A stretch of 64,000 bases of DNA from Fructobacillus americanaquae (lineage in GTDB: Bacteria > Bacillota > Bacilli > Lactobacillales > Lactobacillaceae): contig NZ_CP097122.1 of assembly GCF_024029775.1 (NCBI RefSeq), forward strand, positions 1,350,205-1,414,204, written 5' to 3'. Position numbers and translations under genes: made by a program. This document shows, piece after piece, positions 56,578 to 64,000 of the stretch (position 1 is its first letter; each line of letters begins with the position of its first letter). The notes under the pieces were generated by a model. It had not been told where the DNA came from. It was given only the letters and a program-made list of their open reading frames with translations, and searched no databases.

Positions 56578-57743
56578 TGCCACTATTTAAGCCTAAATTC
56601 ATGAATGGCTTAGTAGTTCCTAGCGGTCAAGAGATTGGCTTTGACAATGCAGATATTGTCAGTTTTTTAAACGTTGATGGTAAAAATGATGGCTATGTAT
56701 CAGCTAGTGACGCCTTACATAACTCGGACGTCTATTCGGTTATCTATCAGTTGAGCGCTGACTTAGCTTCGTCTGTCTTGAAAGCGGACAAGAAGCAAGC
56801 GCAGGCAATGATTGATAACCCAACAAACGATTGGTCGAATGCTCATTCGTTTTGGCAAGGCGTATTTGCACAGTTGCTGTTGGGTGGCGAAGCATTCATC
56901 TACCGATGGCGAAACGTTAACGGCAACGATATGCGTTGGGAGTATTTGCGACCAAGTCAAGTTGGAACTTTTGCTCAACAAGACTTTTCTGGTTTGTATT
57001 ACAACGCAACGTTCGATAGTCCAATTGTTGGATACAAACCAGTAATTCCATCTAACGATATGATTCATTTTCGTTTGCTTAGTCAAAACGGTGGTGCAAC
57101 CGGAGTAAGTCCCTTGCGTGCTTTGGCTAGCGAGTTCCAGATTAAAGATGGGTCTAACAAGTTGACGCTGAAAGCACTAGCTCAATCAGTTATGGCTAAT
57201 GGCGTTTTGAAAACTGACACAGCTGGACTTAATTACAAGACACGTGCTGCGCTGTCTAAACAATTTAAGACACAGATTGATTCATCAAACGGTGGGCCAA
57301 TTGTCTTAGATAAGTTAAGCGAGTATACACCGCTGGAGATTAAGAGCGACGTTATGGGAATTTTATCGCAGACAGATTGGACCGGTAAGCAGATTGCCAA
57401 AGTTTACGGTGTACCAGATAACGTTATCAACGGCACTGGTGACCAACAGTCTTCTGTTGCCATGATGGCTGGCGAGTATGCACGATCACTCATGCGCTTT
57501 GCGAATTCGGTTGTTTCCGAACTCAAGAACAAACTAGGAACGAATGTCACGATTGACATTAAGCCGGCGATTGACCCAGTCAATACCGACTACACGAAAA
57601 ACATTGCTACATTCTCAAAGGATGGCATGCTCGACCCTAAGCAAGCCCAGTGGTTGCTTAAGAACTCTGGATATTTGCCAGACAATATGCCTGACTTCCA
57701 GAGTGATTTAGTAGGAAAGGAGGAAACCAATGACAGTAATTGA
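56577..57743 (+). CDS. Portal protein (HK97 family)
   Basis: 388 residues. YSVIYQLSADLASSVL, GEAFIYRWRNVNG, DMIHFRL and KQIAKVYGVPDNVINGTGDQQSSVAMM are conserved portal features. Forms the DNA-entry ring of the capsid. GGAGG precedes the ATG. Confidence 0.95.
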   Translation: MPLFKPKFMNGLVVPSGQEIGFDNADIVSFLNVDGKNDGYVSASDALHNSDVYSVIYQLSADLASSVLKADKKQAQAMIDNPTNDWSNAHSFWQGVFAQLLLGGEAFIYRWRNVNGNDMRWEYLRPSQVGTFAQQDFSGLYYNATFDSPIVGYKPVIPSNDMIHFRLLSQNGGATGVSPLRALASEFQIKDGSNKLTLKALAQSVMANGVLKTDTAGLNYKTRAALSKQFKTQIDSSNGGPIVLDKLSEYTPLEIKSDVMGILSQTDWTGKQIAKVYGVPDNVINGTGDQQSSVAMMAGEYARSLMRFANSVVSELKNKLGTNVTIDIKPAIDPVNTDYTKNIATFSKDGMLDPKQAQWLLKNSGYLPDNMPDFQSDLVGKEETNDSN

Positions 57744-58464
57744 TATTAAGGGTGCTGTTGTCGATGATATGACGGCTAAGATGTATGACTATTTCGACTT
57801 GGCCTGTGTCAATCCAGCGAATATTGCACAACAAATGCAAGACGGGAACACTGATGACCTTGTATTAAACATTGCATCAAACGGTGGGGATGTTTTCGCA
57901 GCAAGTGAAATTTACACAATGTTGCGAGACTCTGGCCGAAATGTGGTGGTTAATATTCAAGGTTTGGCAGCAAGTGCTGCGTCAGTGATCGCCATGGCTG
58001 GAGATGAAGTCAATATCAGCCCAACGGCGCAGATCATGATTCATCAAGCATCTTCTGTTGCCGAAGGTAACAAGGATGATATGGCTAAGACCATTAATGC
58101 TTTGCAGGGTATTGATGAATCAATTGCCAGTGCATATGAGCAAAAGACCGGAATTGACCAAGGACAGTTGCTAAACATGATGAGTAACGAAACTTGGTTA
58201 GGAGCTCAAGAAGCAGTTGACAAAGGTTTCGCTGACAACGTTATGTTTGCCGAAGAACAGGCACCACAATTAGTCAATGCAACGATGGGGATTATTCCTA
58301 AATCATCAGTTGAAAAGTTTTTCAACTTGAAGGCGAAAGCTGAAAGGGAAATCACGTCAGACAAGACGGAAAAATCAAAAATTGAAGAAGTAAAGAACGA
58401 AAGTCGTCTTGCTGATTTACGAAATCAGAAGGCGGCTATTTTGTTGCAATCATTTAACCAATAA
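57730..58464 (+). CDS. Clp-type prohead protease
   Basis: 244 residues, ClpP fold: SNGGDVFAASEIYTML, catalytic Ser in GLAASAASVIAMAG and His in IMIHQASSVAEGN. Cleaves the capsid scaffold region. The C-terminal 60 residues are Lys/Glu rich, possibly the scaffold part. Overlaps portal by 14 bases. Confidence 0.95.
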   Translation: MTVIDIKGAVVDDMTAKMYDYFDLACVNPANIAQQMQDGNTDDLVLNIASNGGDVFAASEIYTMLRDSGRNVVVNIQGLAASAASVIAMAGDEVNISPTAQIMIHQASSVAEGNKDDMAKTINALQGIDESIASAYEQKTGIDQGQLLNMMSNETWLGAQEAVDKGFADNVMFAEEQAPQLVNATMGIIPKSSVEKFFNLKAKAEREITSDKTEKSKIEEVKNESRLADLRNQKAAILLQSFNQ

Positions 58465-58477
58465 AGGAGAAATACAC

Positions 58478-59674
58478 ATGGATATTAACGCATTACAAAA
58501 GACGTTCACTGATAACGGGCAAAAGGTAGCCGATTTGCGGGCTGAAATGCAAGCAATGGCTGTCAACGATGAGGTAACGGTTGAAGAAATTGAAGCCAAG
58601 AAGGTCGAAGTTGCCAATGCTGTTGCTAAGCGTGACTTGGCAAAGGAAAACTTGGATGCAGCAACTGCTGAAATGGCAAAGGAAGTTGTTGATACAAAGG
58701 CACAACCTTTGACGAAGCCAGAGGCTGACCAAAAGGCAACTTTTATTGACGATTTCAAGAAGATGGTCACTGGCGACAAGTCATTTATGAACTCTGTCAA
58801 CTCAACAACTGACGGAACGGGAACAAACGCAGGTTTGACTATCCCACAAGATATTCAAACGACGATCAACGCAATCACTCGTCAATATGAATCATTGCAA
58901 GAATTGGTCCGTGTTGAAAAGGTTGGGACTTTGTCTGGTTCTCGTGTATATGAAAAATGGTCAGATGTGACGCCTTTGCAAAACTTGGACGCTGAAGATG
59001 CTGAGATTGGTGACATCGACGAACCAAAGTTGACGTTGATTAAGTATCTCATCAAGCGTTACTCAGGAATTCAACGCATTACTAACTCATTATTGAAGGA
59101 TACTGCTGAAAACATTTTGGCATGGTTGACATCATGGGTTGCTAAGAAGGTAGTTGTTACTCGCAACGCTGCCATTATTGCGCAATTGGATAAGGCACCA
59201 AAGAAGGCGACTGTTGCTAAGTTTGATGACATTAAGGACTTGATGGGACAACTTGACCCAGCTATCCACATGACTTCTTACTTCGTTACGAACCAATCAG
59301 GATGGGTTGCCTTGTCAAAGGTTAAGACGGGTACGGGTAAGTACTTGCTCGAACCAGACCCAACTCAACCAGACCATTACACGGTGCTTGGCCACGAATT
59401 GAAGATTGTATCAGACCGCTGGTTGCCTGATGTTTCTGGAAATCATCCATTGTACTTCGGCGACTTCTCACAGGCAATCACGTTGTTTGATCGTGAAGAT
59501 ATGTCAATTGCTACAACTAACGTCGGTGGACGTTCATGGAACACGGACACAACTGAAATGCGTGTGATTGACCGTTTCGACGTTCAACCAACCGACTCTG
59601 AAGCCTACTTGGTAGCTTCATTCTCTGCTATTGCTGACCAAGTGTTCAACTTGCCAGCATCTGCCACTAAGTAA
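58478..59674 (+). CDS. Major capsid protein (HK97 fold)
   Basis: 398 residues from ATG 58478 (AAGGAGAAA upstream; the open frame reaches further left into the protease). An N-terminal about 105-residue coiled, Lys/Glu-rich delta domain is expected to be removed by the protease. The body (GLTIPQDIQTTINAI, QLDPAIHMTSYFVTNQSGW, FGDFSQAITLFDREDMSI) is typical of HK97 capsids. Confidence 0.95.
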   Translation: MDINALQKTFTDNGQKVADLRAEMQAMAVNDEVTVEEIEAKKVEVANAVAKRDLAKENLDAATAEMAKEVVDTKAQPLTKPEADQKATFIDDFKKMVTGDKSFMNSVNSTTDGTGTNAGLTIPQDIQTTINAITRQYESLQELVRVEKVGTLSGSRVYEKWSDVTPLQNLDAEDAEIGDIDEPKLTLIKYLIKRYSGIQRITNSLLKDTAENILAWLTSWVAKKVVVTRNAAIIAQLDKAPKKATVAKFDDIKDLMGQLDPAIHMTSYFVTNQSGWVALSKVKTGTGKYLLEPDPTQPDHYTVLGHELKIVSDRWLPDVSGNHPLYFGDFSQAITLFDREDMSIATTNVGGRSWNTDTTEMRVIDRFDVQPTDSEAYLVASFSAIADQVFNLPASATK

Positions 59675-59744
59675 GCACACTTACAAAGTCGCCGTATAAA
59701 TACACAGTACCCAAATAGAATGGGGCGGCTTGAAAGGAGGACAG

Positions 59745-60083
59745 ATGGCAGAACCAATTATTACGGTGGATAAATTGAAACTGTCCTTGCGTGTCGATAG
59801 TGACGTAGACAACCAATTGTTAAACGGCTATTCACTTGCTGCGGAAAACTACATCAAGAATGCTATTGGCTATGACCACGATGACTTCTATGAGTCAGAA
59901 CGGGTATCACCGCTTTTTGAAACGGCAGTTATCGCACAAGCTAGTGCTTACTACTCATTCAGAACGGCATTGTCATTGGTCAACTCATATCCAGTTGAGC
60001 CGGCTGTTGATTCAATTGTCAGTCAATTGCAAGCAGAATATGCAAGATTTGAGGAGGATTTAAATGCAAATAAATCCAAATGA
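59745..60083 (+). CDS. Head-tail connector protein
   Basis: 112 residues from ATG 59745, with GGAGG upstream. Helical gp6-like connector (ITVDKLKLSLRVDSDVDNQLLNGYSLAAENYIKNAIG). Joins portal and tail. Confidence 0.88.
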   Translation: MAEPIITVDKLKLSLRVDSDVDNQLLNGYSLAAENYIKNAIGYDHDDFYESERVSPLFETAVIAQASAYYSFRTALSLVNSYPVEPAVDSIVSQLQAEYARFEEDLNANKSK

Positions 60084-60402
60084 GTTTACTGACCGTTGTG
60101 ATTTTGGCTTTATCGATTCTGTTCCAAACGAAACGAATGGTAACCCGGTCGAAACCTTTATCCCAAAGTTTTCACGTTGGTTCGGTTGGCGCAATCAGAC
60201 ATTTAACCAGCAATATCAATTGTTGGGTGTAACCCAGACTGATACGAAGCAGATTGTGGTGCGCCATGACAAAGAAATTACACCAGATATGCGAGTACGT
60301 ATCAATGATGTGGTTTATCAATTCGTCCTATTTAGTCCAGACAATCGTTCATTGCGTGACACTTTCGATTTGCTGACGTTGAAGGAGGTTGAAAAACCAT
60401 GA
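60064..60402 (+). CDS. Head closure protein
   Basis: 112 residues, beta-rich: FTDRCDFGFIDSVPNETNGNPVETFIP ... VVYQFVLFSPDNRSLRDTFDLLTLKEV. The type known as SPP1 gp16-like stopper. Overlaps the neighbours by 20 and 4 bases. Confidence 0.82.
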   Translation: MQINPNEFTDRCDFGFIDSVPNETNGNPVETFIPKFSRWFGWRNQTFNQQYQLLGVTQTDTKQIVVRHDKEITPDMRVRINDVVYQFVLFSPDNRSLRDTFDLLTLKEVEKP

Positions 60403-60821
60403 GTGATTTTGAAGACCAAATGAACGGCATGCTTAATCAAATTGGCGGAATGGTCAATCTAACGGTTGAGGAACGTGAGGAAGTCACGAAATGCGGTGCT
60501 GACGTTCTGAAAGAAAACATGCCATCGGTTACGCCCTACAATGGCAGACGTAAACATGGACGAATTGACCATTTGAAGGATAGCTTCGAGATTGGACTAA
60601 TTCAGGGTGAACCAGAAGATGGTCATACTGGTTTTGGTTTTGCCAAAAAAGGCAAAGATGGTGTTAACCATGCTCGAATTGCCCGTTTTGTGAACGATGG
60701 AACGGTCAAGAAAGCGCCTACTCACTTTATCGATAAGGGTTTTGTCGAGTTTCAAGGAGCGGCGAACGAAGCGATGGCCAAGAAATTGTCTGATATTCAG
60801 TTGAGAAAGGCCAAAAAATGA
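60399..60821 (+). CDS. HK97 gp10-like morphogenesis protein
   Basis: 140 residues. VTPYNGRRKHGRIDHLKDSFEI and ARIARFVNDGTVKKAPTHFIDKGF match the gp10 family (head-tail joining). Follows the stopper gene in the normal order. Confidence 0.85.
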   Translation: MSDFEDQMNGMLNQIGGMVNLTVEEREEVTKCGADVLKENMPSVTPYNGRRKHGRIDHLKDSFEIGLIQGEPEDGHTGFGFAKKGKDGVNHARIARFVNDGTVKKAPTHFIDKGFVEFQGAANEAMAKKLSDIQLRKAKK

Positions 60822-61183
60822 CTGTATTAAGTAATTTATACAAGAATTTAAACGGGCGTTTCGATTGGGCAGACAGGGTATACGTCAAATCTATTCCATC
60901 GAGCGCGCCATCGGACAGCACGTTTATCTTTATTACGGATAGCACGCAACAAATTAAAGATTTCGGGTCAAACACATTCCAAAACATGCAGTATGACTTA
61001 GAAATTCAAATTTTTTATAGCACAAAAAGCACATTAGATTATGACTCGGTTGAGTTAGATCTGATGCGCTTTTTAAATTCAAACGGATATGTAATTTCAA
61101 ATGTTCGAGGTCGTATTCAAGACCCCGACACATTCCAAGATTATCAAACAATTATTGTCTCAAAGACAGAAAGAGGTATTTAA
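60818..61183 (+). CDS. Tail terminator-like protein (DUF806 type)
   Basis: 121 residues. FIFITDSTQQIKDFGSNTFQNMQYDLEIQIFYSTKS and YQTIIVSKTERGI fit DUF806/tail completion proteins. Caps the tail tube at the head side. Confidence 0.75.
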   Translation: MTVLSNLYKNLNGRFDWADRVYVKSIPSSAPSDSTFIFITDSTQQIKDFGSNTFQNMQYDLEIQIFYSTKSTLDYDSVELDLMRFLNSNGYVISNVRGRIQDPDTFQDYQTIIVSKTERGI

Positions 61184-61843
61184 ATGGCTACATTAGGAAT
61201 TGGGCGGGCATGGGTTGCCCGTATTGGTGACGACGGCAAGGTAATCACTGGTGTCAACGGTATCAATGGTGATGCATCAGACACGAGCGGTGTATTCATG
61301 ATTGACCAGTCATCATCTATGGGTATTGCATCAGCCAACATGACAAACTTGCAAGGTGCTTTGTCAGATATTTATGGATCAAACAAGCTGGTTTACAAGT
61401 CAGCCGCTAAGGGTAACGCTCAAACTGTATTGACGGTTAACCATGTGCCAGCAGAAGTTAAGCAACGGATGTTGGGCGCTGCGCCAGATAGTCGAGGTGG
61501 CTTTACTATCAATGGTAAGGCAAACTCTAACAACCGAATTGCTTTGTTGGTTGAGTCAGCAGACGCGTTTGACGACCAAGAAGCAGTCTACTTTGGATTC
61601 TTCCAAGGGATTGTCACAGAAGCATCAGAAAACGTCGCAACGAACGATGCTTCTGAAAAGCGGACACAAGACGTTTTGACGTTCGGACATTTGGAACGTG
61701 GCGATGATGGATTTGGTAAGCGCTACTTCTCATGGCTTCCAAACTTCGACAAGCAAAAGATGTTCAACGACATTTTCCCATCAGCTACTGGAACGGCAGT
61801 ATCAGCACCATCAACACCAGCACCAACTTCATCATCTAATTAA
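61184..61843 (+). CDS. Major tail tube protein
   Basis: 219 residues. GIGRAWVARIGDDGKV, a central beta core and SATGTAVSAPSTPAPTSSSN, a low-complexity tail. The order before the chaperones and tape measure identifies it. Abundant; followed by a strong terminator. Confidence 0.88.
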   Translation: MATLGIGRAWVARIGDDGKVITGVNGINGDASDTSGVFMIDQSSSMGIASANMTNLQGALSDIYGSNKLVYKSAAKGNAQTVLTVNHVPAEVKQRMLGAAPDSRGGFTINGKANSNNRIALLVESADAFDDQEAVYFGFFQGIVTEASENVATNDASEKRTQDVLTFGHLERGDDGFGKRYFSWLPNFDKQKMFNDIFPSATGTAVSAPSTPAPTSSSN

Positions 61844-61850
61844 TTTTACA

Positions 61851-61872
61851 AGTCGTCTTCGGACGGCTTTTT
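61851..61872 (+). terminator. Terminator after the major tail protein
   Basis: AGTCGTC-TTCG-GACGGCT stem (one G-U) and T-run. Gives extra transcript for the tube gene compared with genes behind it. Confidence 0.85.
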
Positions 61873-61921
61873 ATTATGCCCAAAAGGGCGCCAAAAACTA
61901 AACAAAACAAGGAGATATAGT

Positions 61922-62320
61922 ATGTCAGTAAAAATCGATGTTAAGGAATTGTTGGGACAAGCAAAGAAGGTGGAAGTTAAGACCACTACCAAGAATTTCA
62001 AGAAGGCGATTGCATTCTTGCGTTCGCTGAACAAGGTGCAATTGGACCAGAAGCGCAATGAAAAGAAGAACGACGCCATTGAAGACCTGGACAGTCTTGA
62101 AGCATTGGAACTTAACGAACAAAACATGGCCAGCATGATTGAAATGGCGGATACAGCCACTCAATACATTGCTGAAACGTTGAAGCTGAGTGACAAGCAA
62201 GTTGAAAAGATTGACGAAGAAAAGGACTTGGACGAATTGATGGAATTTTCCATGAAACTTGCTGAAGAAGTTACTGGTTCTAAAGCTGAAAAGGCTGGTG
62301 ATGACAGTTTAAAAGCTTAA
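61922..62320 (+). CDS. Tail assembly chaperone, short form (gpG-like)
   Basis: 132 residues, mostly acidic helical (KVEVKTTTKNFKKAIAFLRSL). ACAAGGAGATATAG precedes the ATG. Ends 6 bases after a slippery heptamer that allows a longer product. Confidence 0.85.
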   Translation: MSVKIDVKELLGQAKKVEVKTTTKNFKKAIAFLRSLNKVQLDQKRNEKKNDAIEDLDSLEALELNEQNMASMIEMADTATQYIAETLKLSDKQVEKIDEEKDLDELMEFSMKLAEEVTGSKAEKAGDDSLKA

Positions 62321-62559
62321 GCGAGCGCTATGACTACTTAGATAACGCGCTCAAGGACTTGGCGTACAACGAACAGCAGGCGATGGTTAACCTGCACGTC
62401 ATGCCAGAAGAGTATGAAGAGCAAGACTACTTCCTGATGATGGAAGTTATGAACGCCAAGTCAAAAGAAGACCGTCCATTGTCTCGAAATGCGTTCTTGA
62501 AAGAGATTGGTATTGATCCAGACAATCTGACGGAAGACCAGCAAGGAAAGGAGGTATAA
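61922..62559 (+). CDS. Tail assembly chaperone, long frameshift product (gpGT-like)
   Basis: At T-TTA-AAA (62308-62314) ribosomes can slip back by one base and continue as SLSERYDYLDNALKDLAYNE..., to the stop at 62559. The added about 82 residues contain the NLHVMPEEYEEQDYFLMMEV segment typical of gpT. The 62359 start that a gene finder would give is an internal TTG. A 6 bp GC stem (62323-62328 with 62347-62352) lies 8 bases downstream, as expected of a stimulator. Binds tape measure during tail assembly. Confidence 0.85.
62308..62314 (+). promoter_or_regulatory. Slippery heptamer TTTAAAA for -1 frameshift
   Basis: T TTA AAA in the reading frame of the short chaperone (X XXY YYZ consensus), followed by 8 bases and a GAGCGC/GCGCTC stem. 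Confidence 0.85.
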
Positions 62560-64000
62560 ATGGCTAAAATCACAAACGAGATGGCGACCAAGCTATCTCT
62601 TGATACAACTTCAGCTTCCAAAACGTTGAAAGAGTTCACTGATGACGTTAAGAAGTCAACAAACGAGTGGAAGGTTCAAGAAGCGCAAATGAGGTCCGCT
62701 GGCGACCAGTTAGGCGCCTCAAAAGCCAAATATGAAGGTTTGACGACGGCTGTTGAAAAACAGACAACTAAGGTTGATTCGTTGAAGCAAGCGTTGGCTA
62801 ATACCAACACATCAACGGAAAAAGGCCAGAAGTTGCAAGGATACTTAACTGCCGAATTGGCTAAGGCTGAACGCCAGTTGAACAGCTACAATGGTCAACT
62901 GGACAGGGCGACGCAGTCCTACAAGTACCAGTCGTCAGGTATGGCTAAGCTTAATGACGATATTAAGCACAATACCGAACTGACTGAAGCTAATGTCAAG
63001 CAGTTAAAAGCTGAGGGCAAAGAACATGAAGCTAACAAGGTTAAGTTAGCGGGGCTGACTAAAAACCGTGAAAGCCTGAATAGTATTTTAAAGATACAGC
63101 AGGCCGAACTTGAAAAGTTGACATCAACTGGTGATAAAAATTCGGAAGCTTACAAGAAACAAGAACTTCGTGTTGCTCAAATGAAGTCCAAGATTGCCGA
63201 GGCTAATTCAGAGATTCGAACCATGAACAGTCATGGTATTAAAATCAACACGTCTAGTCTTGATAAGGTCAACGAACGCTTAGCAAAAATGAATGAGCGT
63301 GTGAACAAGGGCGGTCATTTGTTTGGAAAAGTTTTCGGGGCGAACATTGTTTCGGCTGCGTTTGTTAACGGATTGGCTTCATCGAAAGCTCATTTGGTTG
63401 ACGCATTAAAAGCCGGTACTGATTTCAACAAAGAGCAACAGGTTATGGGTGCCACTTGGAACACGTTGACAGGTTCTGCCGAAAAAGGGCAGGACATGGT
63501 TAACTCCATTAATTCCATGTCTAAAGCGTTCGGTCAATCAAATGACGTTGTCAACGAATTGCAACAACAGTTCTATCACGTTTTCAATCAGAAAGAGCCT
63601 ACTGAAAAGCTAACTGGCTCCATGTTGACACTGGCTGATACGTTGGGAATGAATAACGAGGAAGTTGAACGATTAGGTCTCAACTTCACTCATATGATGT
63701 CGTCTTCAAAGTTGCAACTTGGCGATTTCAACATGATTTCTGATCAGTTGCCGATGTATGGCGAAAAACTGTTGGAATATGAGAAGGAAGTCCAACATAA
63801 TTCTAATTTAACGATGGAACAATTGCGGAAACAAATGTCGGATGGCAAGATTTCCGCTCAAGATGCCACTAACGTTATTAATGAATTAGGCGATAAATAC
63901 AAAGACGCCAGTGAAAACATGATGTCTACATTTACTGGTATGCAACGCCGAATCAAGGCACAAAGCCACGTGTTGGCAGGGTCAATTACAAGACCATTGC
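62560..64000 (+). CDS. Tail tape measure protein, N-terminal part
   Basis: The frame is open from ATG 62560 (GGAGG upstream) to the window edge (480 codons seen). Coiled-coil, Lys/Gln/Ala-rich N-terminal (about 250 residues), then a hydrophobic KVFGANIVSAAFVNGL segment and the TP901 core (ATWNTLTGSAEKGQDMVNSINSMSKAFGQSNDVV). Such proteins set tail length and are 900 or more residues long. Confidence 0.93.
   Translation, partial: MAKITNEMATKLSLDTTSASKTLKEFTDDVKKSTNEWKVQEAQMRSAGDQLGASKAKYEGLTTAVEKQTTKVDSLKQALANTNTSTEKGQKLQGYLTAELAKAERQLNSYNGQLDRATQSYKYQSSGMAKLNDDIKHNTELTEANVKQLKAEGKEHEANKVKLAGLTKNRESLNSILKIQQAELEKLTSTGDKNSEAYKKQELRVAQMKSKIAEANSEIRTMNSHGIKINTSSLDKVNERLAKMNERVNKGGHLFGKVFGANIVSAAFVNGLASSKAHLVDALKAGTDFNKEQQVMGATWNTLTGSAEKGQDMVNSINSMSKAFGQSNDVVNELQQQFYHVFNQKEPTEKLTGSMLTLADTLGMNNEEVERLGLNFTHMMSSSKLQLGDFNMISDQLPMYGEKLLEYEKEVQHNSNLTMEQLRKQMSDGKISAQDATNVINELGDKYKDASENMMSTFTGMQRRIKAQSHVLAGSITRPL

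Noticed and set aside
1..64000. CRISPR array, rRNA or complete insertion sequence
   Set aside because: No regularly spaced identical repeats of the right size, no rRNA-like sequence and no transposase gene were seen.

Overview
The window is a low-to-moderate GC Gram-positive chromosome, most probably from the Leuconostocaceae group of the Lactobacillales (Fructobacillus, Leuconostoc, Weissella or a relative). The evidence is a PolC-type replicative polymerase with an internal exonuclease, GlnR-GlnA, EcsAB, YhaO-YhaN-YhaM, and a KxYKxGKxW / MucBP / LPXTG adhesin. The genus is not certain from sequence alone.

Bases 1 to about 35,000 are ordinary core chromosome. It opens with the 3' end of glmS. 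A lipid, envelope and translation block follows (uppS, cdsA, rseP, proS), then polC, a purine permease, a cold-shock protein, a Nudix hydrolase, mtnN, ytpR, murC, a Bax-inhibitor-like membrane protein, polA, glnR-glnA, a cell-wall adhesin, the yhaO-yhaN-yhaM nuclease operon, prsA (minus), a HIT protein (minus), ecsA-ecsB and trmB. The right edge of this part is looser. It holds a V8-like secreted serine protease (minus) and several very small peptides, including a cationic 31-residue peptide and a 24-residue hydrophobic peptide.

From about 35,900 to the end of the window lies a temperate siphovirus prophage, entered from its integrase end; the right end is outside the window. The leftward lysogeny module is integrase, a HIRAN-like membrane protein, ImmA/IrrE and a CI-type repressor. 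The control region at 38,634-38,893 appears to carry two face-to-face promoters, each with the same 16-18 bp palindromic operator filling its 17 bp spacer. The rightward early genes include a probable Tad2-like (DUF2829) protein, many small helix-turn-helix proteins, a VRR-NUC nuclease plus SNF2-like helicase, a PD-(D/E)XK nuclease, an AAA ATPase, a DUF669-like protein, a primase-polymerase and a VapE-like helicase. GGTTAC iterons and a TA tract at the end of the helicase gene look like the phage origin. Next come YopX, a Dam-type methylase, a PnuC transporter with a duplicated tail end, an orphan type I M+S methylase pair and a late-gene regulator. Packaging and morphogenesis follow in standard order: HNH, a probable cos region, terS, terL, portal, Clp-type protease, major capsid protein, connectors, tail terminator, major tail protein, tail chaperones with a canonical -1 frameshift signal, and the first 480 codons of the tape measure gene.

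The observations most worth a second look are the face-to-face promoter switch, the Tad2-like gene, the iteron/TA-tract origin candidate, the pnuC tail duplication, and two chromosomal genes (cold-shock and ecsA) that appear to be transcribed without leaders from extended -10 promoters.
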